A stretch of DNA of 5,457 bases. Origin: Chlamydiota bacterium (GTDB lineage Bacteria; Chlamydiota; Chlamydiia; Chlamydiales; Criblamydiaceae). The stretch is from the NCBI GenBank assembly GCA_021772365.1, contig JAJFMC010000291.1, positions 1-5,457 of the forward strand, in the 5' to 3' direction. This document shows positions 1 to 4,651 of the stretch, piece after piece. Under the pieces are notes generated by a model. The model had not been told where the DNA came from. It saw only the letters and a program-made list of their open reading frames with translations, and ran no database searches. The translations under genes and the position numbers were made by a program. Within the stretch, counting starts at the first letter, position 1, and each line of letters opens with the position of its first letter.

Positions 1-77
1 GTGGAACCTTGGAGTGAGAAAACCTGCAGGAAATAAAAGGGGTAAAAACAGTTCACTTTTTCAAGTTTGTCCCATCA
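1..77. repeat. Probable decayed MITE-like copy at window start
   Basis: The first 17 bases are identical to the first 17 of the intact inverted-repeat element at 4300-4407, and the match continues imperfectly for several more bases. Farther in, AAAAGGGGTAAAAACAGTT (37-55) resembles the inner right part of that element (AAAAGGTAAAAGCAGTT, 4371-4387), and CACTTTTTCAAG (56-67) could be the eroded right end. This reads as an internally shortened, mutated copy. The right boundary is approximate. The copy starts exactly at base 1, so it may extend to the left, or the window edge may be an assembly break at a repeat. Confidence 0.55.
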
Positions 78-192
78 CAGGCCTATGCGACCTTCGTGTT
101 TTAAATCAATAAACTCGAGGTTATGGTAATAGGATACGCAATCGGGGATGGGCACGTCTTAAGTTAGTGGGTAAAATGGGAATAGCTTTACA
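78..192. other. Intergenic DNA, nothing recognised
   Basis: No reading frame, RNA gene or repeat is apparent here. It lies beyond the terminator of the omc cluster and is ordinary AT-rich spacer. Confidence 0.5.
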
Positions 193-227
193 TAAAAAAA
201 AGGCGGGATCCAAATGGATACCCGCCT
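193..227 (-). terminator. Intrinsic terminator of omcB / the omc cluster
   Basis: Read on the minus strand, AGGCGGG-T-ATCC pairs with GGAT-CCCGCCT (11 pairs and one bulged T) around the loop ATTT, and an uninterrupted run of eight T follows (193-201 on the plus strand is TAAAAAAAA). It starts about 30 bases past the omcB stop codon, the right place and orientation to end the omc transcript. A smaller perfect inverted repeat, ACTAACT-AA-AGTTAGT (248-263), overlaps the stop codon itself. Confidence 0.9.
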
Positions 228-258
228 AAAGGTATTACGCTAGTGTGACTAACTAAAG

Positions 259-1857
259 TTAGTTCACTATCGTGCTTTCCTGCTGGACAATCGGAGTTTT
301 AATAGAATCCGAACTTACCTCAGCAACAACACGTGCATCACCAGAAGATTTTGCTCGAGCGTTAACTCTGTAGCAAAGTCTCTGTCTTGGATAGAAGTGA
401 TTATATGGCTCGAACGTTACTGTTTGACCAGAAATCGTACCAGCTACATCACCGCCAAGACTCTCAGGAACAACTTCTGGTGGGAAGCGAACGACAACTA
501 CAACGCCGTTGTCTGGTTCAGAACCTTGGTTCTCAACTTCAACGCAGTAGCTTGTTGGCTCTCCAATACAGATTGGATCCTTTGTGTCTTTGATGCACAT
601 TGTCAGCGCAGGACGACCTTTCCAACGTGTAGTTACTTCATCTCTCTCTACACATCCTTGGCAGTTATTGAGAGTAACTCTATTGGTATAGCATCCTGGC
701 GTACAAGTTGTAAGCGTGATAGAGAAAGAAACTTTCTCACCTGGGTTCAACTGCTTCATTCTCCAAACAGCTTGATTACCATTGATCTTTGCACCATTGG
801 CAGCAACGATCGATGTAGCTCTTGGAGCGCAGTCGGTGACTACAACTTGTGTTAGAGGTTTGTCACCAGTGTTAGTTACTGTGATCTGATAGTCAGCATT
901 CTGACCAATCATAACCTCAGCAGGACCTACTTTATCTATGGTTGCACATTCAGCACATACTATGCACTTAGATGAGCATGATACTGTATCTGCGTTACAT
1001 GCTGTAACGACCGCAGTATTACATACTTCACCACGTTCAACAACTTTGAAACACATGTTAATGCGTTTGCATTCACATGGCTCTAAGCATCCTAGATTGT
1101 ATTGTAAAGTCCTTAGTCCACTAGCGTGTTCTAATCTTTCAGGTACGTTGTCAGTAACAACAACACCTGTAGCTGTGCAGCTTCCCCTGTTTGTGACAGT
1201 GACAGTGTAATTGATTGGGTCACCAGGAGCACATTCGTCTGGACCACATTTACGGCACTCAAGTATAGGTTTTGCACATAGTAATGAGCAGAACCTTACT
1301 GGTGTCGCTGTGGCACAGAAACATGCGCACTGTTCACCTTCACATTCACACTTGACCCAAACCTTAGCAGGAATACATTCGCCGCATTGCATGTGGCCTA
1401 TGTCCCAAATTAAGGTTTTGCCATCCACCTTTGCTTCGGGTTCACTTCTCATGAAGGTAACTCCGTCAGGTAGTGTCGTGGTCACGCGAACGTCGCAAAC
1501 ATCTTTGCATGCTTTGATGTCAAATTCCAGAGGATATTGATCACCTAACATACACATTTTTGGGTTGCGAGCATAAACGGTAATACCGTCGATGCAGCAC
1601 AACTCATTATAGTTTGGATGGCGACATTTCGCTGCAGGTTTGCATAACGGCTCGCAGCATGGGTCAGGGCAAACCTGGCATACAGGATCGCATGGATCAC
1701 AAGGATCGCAAACCTGTCCGCAAGGTTGCTCACAGCACATTGGTACGTTGCAATCATTATAATCACAGCAACCATTGTTCCCTGAGCATCCTACCCATAT
1801 CAGTGCCGTAGCGCACAAAAAAAGTAACGAGGTCAATTCTCGCATCTGCTTTCTCAT
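259..1857 (-). CDS. omcB: OmcB, large cysteine-rich outer-envelope protein of Chlamydiae
   Basis: Structural envelope protein of 532 residues, the usual size of OmcB. In known chlamydiae it lies in the periplasm or outer envelope and is cross-linked by disulfides to OmcA and the major porin in elementary bodies. Residues 1-23 form a signal peptide ending IWVGC. I count about 54 cysteines. Residues 25-78 are a Cys/Pro/Asp-rich segment with CDPCDPCDP. The rest consists of about four immunoglobulin-like DUF11-type units, near 93-165, 207-280, 312-385 and 425-500. The last three show the family signature G-x4-Y-x3-V-x-N-x-G (GDPINYTVTVTNRG, GQNADYQITVTNTG, GEPTSYCVEVENQG). The first ATG is preferred because AGGAG (1866-1870) lies 8 bases upstream; a second ATG at codon 5 is worse spaced. 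It is the last gene of the cluster and is followed by a strong terminator. Whether Cys24 is lipidated is uncertain, since Trp occupies position -3 of the lipobox. Confidence 0.95.
   Translation of the reverse strand: MRKQMRELTSLLFLCATALIWVGCSGNNGCCDYNDCNVPMCCEQPCGQVCDPCDPCDPVCQVCPDPCCEPLCKPAAKCRHPNYNELCCIDGITVYARNPKMCMLGDQYPLEFDIKACKDVCDVRVTTTLPDGVTFMRSEPEAKVDGKTLIWDIGHMQCGECIPAKVWVKCECEGEQCACFCATATPVRFCSLLCAKPILECRKCGPDECAPGDPINYTVTVTNRGSCTATGVVVTDNVPERLEHASGLRTLQYNLGCLEPCECKRINMCFKVVERGEVCNTAVVTACNADTVSCSSKCIVCAECATIDKVGPAEVMIGQNADYQITVTNTGDKPLTQVVVTDCAPRATSIVAANGAKINGNQAVWRMKQLNPGEKVSFSITLTTCTPGCYTNRVTLNNCQGCVERDEVTTRWKGRPALTMCIKDTKDPICIGEPTSYCVEVENQGSEPDNGVVVVVRFPPEVVPESLGGDVAGTISGQTVTFEPYNHFYPRQRLCYRVNARAKSSGDARVVAEVSSDSIKTPIVQQESTIVN
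1684..1710 (-). repeat. Three 9-base tandem repeats inside omcB
   Basis: AGGATCGCA-TGGATCACA-AGGATCGCA on the plus strand encodes the Asp-Pro-Cys triplets of OmcB (residues about 50-58). The repeats differ at three positions at most. They make a natural site for slippage and for length variation of the Cys-rich N-terminal segment. Confidence 0.75.
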
Positions 1858-1865
1858 GAGAAATA

Positions 1866-1870
1866 CTCCT
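1866..1870 (-). promoter_or_regulatory. Ribosome binding site of omcB
   Basis: On the minus strand AGGAG, preceded by a run of A, lies 8 bases before the ATG at 1857. It decides for this start over the second ATG at codon 5. Confidence 0.8.
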
Positions 1871-1959
1871 TTTTTTGTTCTTGGAGGTAGATTTTCATAA
1901 AGTTTTCAATTTTTTCACCTTCACTTACACCATTGTCATAGTTCGGTGTCAGCTGGTCA

Positions 1960-2024
1960 CGATTGACCCGCCTAGATCAATTGTTCACACTAATGGTGAT
2001 CAATTGATCAAAACAGGTCAATCG
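1960..2024. repeat. Nested 65-base inverted repeat upstream of omcB
   Basis: Outer arms CGATTGACC (1960-1968) and GGTCAATCG (2016-2024) are perfect complements. Inner arms GATCAATTG (1975-1983) and CAATTGATC (2001-2009) are also perfect, separated from the outer arms by 6 bases on each side, giving a symmetric internal loop. A further 4-base stem (TCAC/GTGA) closes the top. The right inner arm is part of the 14-base palindrome TGATCAATTGATCA (1997-2010). The left one, GATCAATTGTTCA (1975-1987), repeats it in direct orientation with one mismatch, 23 bases apart. It could be a DNA operator for a dimeric regulator or a leader-RNA hairpin. The right arm starts about 100 bases upstream of the omcB start. 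Confidence 0.75.
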
Positions 2025-2132
2025 AAGATGACAACCTACAACGACTCTGATGATCGCGAGCTCGTTAATAATTGGGAATAGGAATATAGACATGCGTGAA
2101 AAACATGAATATAAAAATGCCGAAATTCCCAT

Positions 2133-2159
2133 AGGGGTTCTTAACTTTTAAGCACCCCT
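2133..2159. other. Hairpin in the omcA2-omcB gap (first of two overlapping)
   Basis: AGGGGT (2133-2138) pairs with ACCCCT (2154-2159), and CTTAA with TTAAG inside, with one mismatch and a 3-base loop (11 pairs). No T run follows on the minus strand. It shares CCCT (2156-2159) with the next hairpin, so the two structures cannot both form fully. Confidence 0.65.
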
Positions 2160-2197
2160 TAACTGAAAGTTAGCTAGAGCTAACTTGCAGTTGAGGG
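2156..2197. other. Long hairpin just downstream of the second omcA-like gene
   Basis: Two 20-base arms (2156-2175 and 2178-2197) pair almost completely around a 2-base gap (AG). The core is AAGTTAGCT/AGCTAACTT, then AACTG/CAGTT, then CCCTT/GAGGG, with one A-G mismatch and one T-G wobble. It begins about 33 bases beyond the stop of the second omcA-like gene. There is no clear T tract on the minus strand, so it is better read as a partial terminator, RNA-stabilising element or switch than as a standard intrinsic terminator. Confidence 0.7.
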
Positions 2198-2229
2198 TTG
2201 GTTAATATGTGTTTTGTAATTATGATTTC

Positions 2230-2427
2230 TTAATTGAGATCATAGTTACTTGGGTCGCAACAGCAGTCATTCCAAAAATGTGGCTTTGGACAGCACTTTG
2301 GTCTAACTTCTGTGCAATCTTTTACACAACAAGGTTTAGGGCATGGTTCACACCAGTCTACACAACAGCATCCATTCAGTAGAAGTGTTCCTATCAAAAT
2401 AGGAAAGGTATTTATTAGTGTCTTCAT
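2230..2427 (-). CDS. OmcA-like small cysteine-rich lipoprotein, second copy
   Basis: A 65-residue predicted lipoprotein. Residues 1-19 are a signal peptide (Met-Lys start, hydrophobic core) and LNGC at 17-20 is a good lipobox, so Cys20 should be lipidated. The mature part has 13 cysteines in 46 residues, many as CC or CCC, with Pro and basic/acidic residues between (CEPCPKPCC, RPKCCPKPH, NDCCCDP). Size, lipobox, composition and position beside omcB match chlamydial OmcA, the small cysteine-rich lipoprotein tied by disulfides into the elementary-body envelope. Unlike its neighbour it lacks regular tandem repeats. AGGAGA (2433-2438) lies 5 bases before the ATG. It follows the other omcA-like gene by 75 bases. 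Which of the two is the true omcA orthologue cannot be decided here, so no symbol is given. Confidence 0.85.
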   Translation of the reverse strand: MKTLINTFPILIGTLLLNGCCCVDWCEPCPKPCCVKDCTEVRPKCCPKPHFWNDCCCDPSNYDLN

Positions 2428-2459
2428 AAGTTTCTCCTAAACTTAACGAGTAACCAAGC

Positions 2460-2487
2460 CCAACGGAACGACAAGTCGCCCCGTTGG
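2460..2487. other. Hairpin between the two omcA-like genes
   Basis: CCAACGG (2460-2466) pairs with CCGTTGG (2481-2487), and CGAC (2469-2472) with GTCG (2475-2478), separated by a 2x2 internal loop. It starts 16 bases past the stop of the upstream gene and ends about 33 bases before the next start. On the minus strand it is followed by GCTTGGTT rather than a T run, so any termination would be weak. It may protect the upstream message from exonucleases and favour expression of the first gene. Confidence 0.65.
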
Positions 2488-2502
2488 TTTAATGCTTCTA
2501 AA

Positions 2503-2688
2503 TTAGTAGCAGCAAGGATCACATGGCTGTGGGCAGCAAGGCTGAGGACAGCATGGCTTTTCACAGCAAGGCTGAGGACAGCAAGGCTTTGGACATGGAT
2601 CACAACAAGGATCGTAGTCGCAGCAACAGCCAGTTAATACAAATGCAGTTACAGTTAGTGCAGCCATTGAAGTTAGTTTCTTCAACAT
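2503..2688 (-). CDS. omcA: OmcA-like small cysteine-rich lipoprotein with Cys-Cys-Pro repeats
   Basis: A 61-residue predicted lipoprotein. Residues 1-20 are a signal peptide with LTGC at 18-21, a clear lipobox, so Cys21 is the expected lipid anchor. The mature 41 residues contain 17 cysteines, mostly in a repeated five-residue unit P-x-P-C-C (PKPCC, PQPCC, EKPCC, PQPCC). It has the size, lipobox, Cys content and omcB linkage of chlamydial OmcA (the roughly 9 kDa cysteine-rich lipoprotein), which joins the disulfide-linked envelope of infectious particles. The repeat makes it more regular than I expect for Chlamydia OmcA. AAGGAG (2695-2700) lies 6 bases before the ATG. It is the first gene of the cluster, consistent with the usual omcA-then-omcB order. 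The symbol rests on position and family character rather than on alignment. Confidence 0.85.
   Translation of the reverse strand: MLKKLTSMAALTVTAFVLTGCCCDYDPCCDPCPKPCCPQPCCEKPCCPQPCCPQPCDPCCY
2534..2583 (-). repeat. Exact 20-base direct repeat within the omcA-like gene
   Basis: CAGCAAGGCTGAGGACAGCA occurs at 2534-2553 and again at 2564-2583, a 30-base period made of two 15-base sub-units. It encodes the P-x-P-C-C units. Identity at the DNA level points to recent duplication or to ongoing slippage or conversion. Confidence 0.85.
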
Positions 2689-2709
2689 AGCTATCTCCTT
2701 ATGTTAAAG

Positions 2710-2715
2710 GTTATA
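2710..2715 (-). promoter_or_regulatory. Possible -10 element for the omc cluster
   Basis: On the minus strand TATAAC lies 21 bases before the first omcA-like start, just upstream of its ribosome site. No convincing -35 is found at 16-18 bases upstream (CTAGGT at 17). This would give a very short leader. It is tentative. Confidence 0.3.
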
Positions 2716-3412
2716 GGAAGTAAATTAATTTAACCTAGTTTAGAGCTCTGTGTCGATGAGGTTTCCCAAAGTCAGCTGGCTCGCTAAAAAAGGATTTAAC
2801 TCTGATTGATACGCATAAACAAATAATTCTTCCAGAAGAATTTTTCATTTCTTTAAACTTTTTTTATGGAATTATCTGTAAAACATTGAAGACTAGGGTT
2901 GTAGGTGTAGAAAAGTTTTTTTAAAAAAAACACCCTCCAGACTATGTTTGAATGGAGTTTTGGATGTTTCTCATTGTTTTTTTTGTGAAAACATCTGGTT
3001 CATTTCTGTTTTGTGATTTGAAAAAGTTTGGATGTATGGACTGATAAATCTACTAGGGGCGCCCTAGGGCGAGCGTAGGGTGATGGGGTGTATGTGAGTT
3101 TGGGTTTATGAAAATATCAGACGCAAGACCCTTTTGATTTTTGAATCAGGAGCTTACTTTTTACAATATCTCACCGCTACAGTTACGCTATCATCAACAA
3201 CGATGTTACCACGATTAAGACCAACTCATTTATTCGGATAAAAAATTTCCTATCCTGCATCCGTAGGTTATCCTGTTTCTCTTAGTCAAATATTTTTAAT
3301 TGATCTCGGTTAATTTTCAATACCGTCGTTGAATATTATGTAATTATCCTGGGCACCCTCATGTTTCAGAAAAAAAATAGCGATTAAAATCCTCAATTCC
3401 CGAAAAATGTTA
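2716..3412. other. AT-rich intergenic region, no gene recognised
   Basis: About 700 bases with stops in all frames and no recognisable protein remnant. Visible structure includes a T7A8 tract (2916-2930) flanked by GGTGT (2904-2908) and ACACC (2930-2934). There is also a GC-rich hairpin, CTAGGG-GCG-CCCTAG (3053-3067), in otherwise AT-rich DNA. The part nearest 2716 should hold the promoter region of the omc cluster. The part nearest 3412 borders the transposase relic and may include lost insertion-sequence DNA. Confidence 0.5.
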
Positions 3413-3720
3413 CTAGGTTGGAAGCTCTATCTCAAATACCTTCATGATGCGCCGCTGTATGGGAGTGGTCTCGGTGAAGATCTGTCCATAACGATTGGAG
3501 TACTTGATTTTGGTCAGATTCTTCATTTCTTCCATCACTTCACGTGTCGTCAGGTGCTTGAGTCTATCGTCCATTTGAGTCGTGTGATGTATATAAACGA
3601 AAGAAACTGAATAAATAATCTACAGTCCTTAGACGCGGCAGAATGGACTCTTAACCTCTTCATGTCTAGATGGTTCTTGAGGTCCTTAAAACAGTTTTCC
3701 TAAAAGGATTCGACACTACC
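3413..3720 (-). pseudogene. Relic of an IS1634/IS4-type DDE transposase (C-terminal part)
   Basis: Translating the minus strand gives SVES at the upstream end, then ENCFKDLKNHLDMKRLRVHS (overlapping 3631-3693) and AASKDCRLFIQFLSFIYI, typical of IS1634-like DDE transposases. The expected pattern is VE, several residues, F-x-x-LK, then RLRVHS, then GRLFIQF. The Glu of SVES would be the third catalytic acid of the Y-R-E-K signature. The frame then shifts near 3575-3600 to MDDRLKHLTTREVMEEMKNL (ATG ending at 3573), followed by the usual tail TPIQRRIMKVFEIELP and a TAG at 3413-3415. An in-frame TAG also lies just after SVES. Everything upstream, including the first two catalytic Asp, is missing. 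It cannot encode an active enzyme. Family assignment is by remembered motif pattern. Confidence 0.8.
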
Positions 3721-3761
3721 TTCAAACACACACCATTCTCCTTGCACACCAGCAAGAGGCA

Positions 3762-4093
3762 GCTACTAAAACAAAAAAGGTCTCTCTTAACAGGGCAAAT
3801 TTAATCGCCTGTATTTACGAAGTGAACCCACTGATTTGTCAATGCGGGAAGGAGATCAGGATCACAGCATTCGTCACTCATTGAGCTGAGATACTGCGTA
3901 TACACTTCTAAAACGATAGAATTTGATCCTCCACAGGAGTTTGCTGAATGGGAAATTTGTCAATTGATTCCAGAAACTGAAGATGGATTTCCGGTCGAAG
4001 TTCCAGAATTATGTGGAGAGAAACGACCTGATCCACCCTTCGTATTCTGCCCATTGGGAAAATATTCTCGACCCTCCTTATTGGGATGACTAG
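3762..4093 (+). pseudogene. Relic of an IS91-type transposase (C-terminal part)
   Basis: Plus-strand translation gives RANLIACIYEVNPLICQCG (from 3792) and KEIRITAFVTH, matching the C-terminal pattern of IS91-like transposases (W/N-A-x-LI-x-x-IYEV-x-PL-x-C-x-x-C-G-x-x-M/I-RI-x-AFI), here with one Cys spacing altered. A stop follows at once. Homology resumes one frame over with EFDPPQEFAEWEICQLIPET (3919-3978) and EDGFPVEVPELCGEKRPDPP, then shifts again near 4045-4051 to HWENILDPPYWDD, ending at TAG 4091-4093. At least two frameshifts and internal stops make it dead. The N-terminal zinc-binding and catalytic Tyr regions are absent. The left limit is approximate. The open frame on the opposite strand (3960-4214) is a shadow of this relic. 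Confidence 0.8.
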
Positions 4094-4299
4094 TACATCT
4101 AAAAACTAATAATCCGTAACTTGCACCGATACCCGCTGTTTTCGTTTTCCACAAATCGGCTTGGTTCAATAACAGTCTTTTCCGAGTAACAACAACGCAC
4201 GTGGAATGATACATTTACCATGGGTGCCAGCCCACTTTCCCTAAGATAGTCTCTGCATCGTTCCACGGCATTCAGACGCATTTCGATCAAGAGATTCAA
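4094..4299. other. Spacer between the IS91-type relic and the MITE-like element
   Basis: About 200 bases directly after the transposase stop, possibly the non-coding 3' end of the old IS91-type element. Open frames on the minus strand (4099-4299) have no recognisable family features. No terminal signature could be fixed. Confidence 0.4.
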
Positions 4300-4407
4300 G
4301 TGGAACCTTGGAGTGACAAAACTGCTTTTTTCTTTATTAAAGAATCATCTACCGAATTGAACTCTTTCAGAAAAGGTAAAAGCAGTTTTGCCACTCCAAG
4401 GTTCCAC
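4300..4407. mobile_element. MITE-like element with 30-base terminal inverted repeats
   Basis: The element is 108 bases long. Its left end (4300-4329) and right end (4378-4407) are inverted repeats of 30 bases with a single mismatch at position 17; they begin GTGGAACCTTGGAGTG and continue CAAAACTGCTTTT. It is flanked on both sides by TCAA (4296-4299 and 4408-4411), which looks like a 4-base target-site duplication. The 48-base centre has no coding capacity, so it would need a transposase supplied elsewhere. Transcribed, it would fold into one long hairpin. The open frame read through it (4300-4488) is not a gene. Confidence 0.88.
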
Positions 4408-4411
4408 TCAA

Positions 4412-4587
4412 TTATTTCTTTGGATATTCTTCAATATATTGTGGAACGGCGCAGAGTCTTCTTACACAAAAGTGTTACCTCGGTTTGAGCCATGCCCAAA
4501 AATCAGTCAGTTTTTCTCTAAATATTGGTCGAATTTAAATAGATCTGGTGAATAATCATAAATTAGCTTGAAAGCAAGCTTACGAAA
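4412..4587. other. Intergenic DNA, no gene recognised
   Basis: No supported gene. GTGGAAC recurs at 4440-4446, the same seven bases that open the MITE-like element, but the match stops there. A small hairpin AGCTTG-AAAG-CAAGCT lies at 4565-4580. Confidence 0.45.
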
Positions 4588-4637
4588 GAATGGAGTGTCA
4601 GTATCGTTCCTTAGGGAAAGACGCTGACACTCCATTC
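4588..4637 (-). terminator. Strong hairpin, probable terminator of the surface-protein gene
   Basis: Perfect 14-base arms GAATGGAGTGTCAG (4588-4601) and CTGACACTCCATTC (4624-4637) enclose a further imperfect stem (TTCCT/GGGAA). It starts 14 bases past the stop at 4652. On the minus strand it is followed by TTTCG, a short pyrimidine stretch rather than a full T tract, so the terminator role is likely but not certain. It may instead be a small repeat element. Confidence 0.6.
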
Positions 4638-4651
4638 AAATTCCTATCCTT

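Larger units (their letters stand above)
1858..2229. other. Long non-coding gap between the second omcA-like gene and omcB
   Basis: This is 372 bases without a convincing gene, much longer than the 75-base gap between the two omcA-like genes. It holds the omcB ribosome site, a nested inverted repeat (1960-2024) and two overlapping hairpins (2133-2159 and 2156-2197), each annotated separately. The size and structures suggest that omcB has its own promoter or a regulated leader. I could not pick a convincing -35/-10 pair; known late chlamydial promoters often have a poor -35, so this is not evidence against one. Confidence 0.6.

Noticed and set aside
397..855. Plus-strand open frame of 152 codons, and others at 387-593, 938-1210, 1211-1540 and 1614-1811
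   Set aside because: All lie opposite omcB, whose minus-strand protein has clear family motifs, a signal peptide and a ribosome site; these are shadow frames without family features.
1545..1775. Minus-strand 76-codon frame within omcB
   Set aside because: Overlaps omcB out of frame and shows no independent domain or start signal.
1875..2081. Plus-strand 68-codon frame in the omcA2-omcB gap
   Set aside because: It starts with TTG, has no good ribosome site, shows no recognisable family and runs across the nested inverted repeat; chance is more likely.
2534..2600. Short regular repeats considered as a CRISPR array
   Set aside because: The repeats are in-frame codons for Cys-Cys-Pro units with no unique spacers and no cas genes nearby.
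3407..3610. Plus-strand 67-codon frame
   Set aside because: It is the complement of the IS1634-type transposase relic, which has strong motif support on the minus strand.
3960..4214. Minus-strand 84-codon frame rich in Gly/Ser
   Set aside because: It is the shadow of the IS91-type relic on the plus strand (EFDPPQEFAEW..., DPPYWDD).
4099..4299. Minus-strand 66-codon frame with MRLNAVERCRDYLRES
   Set aside because: The first part looks protein-like, but there is no family match I can name and no ribosome site, and it lies in relic DNA.
4300..4488. Plus-strand 62-codon frame starting GTG at the MITE end
   Set aside because: Its first half is simply the inverted-repeat element translated; the coding appearance is incidental.
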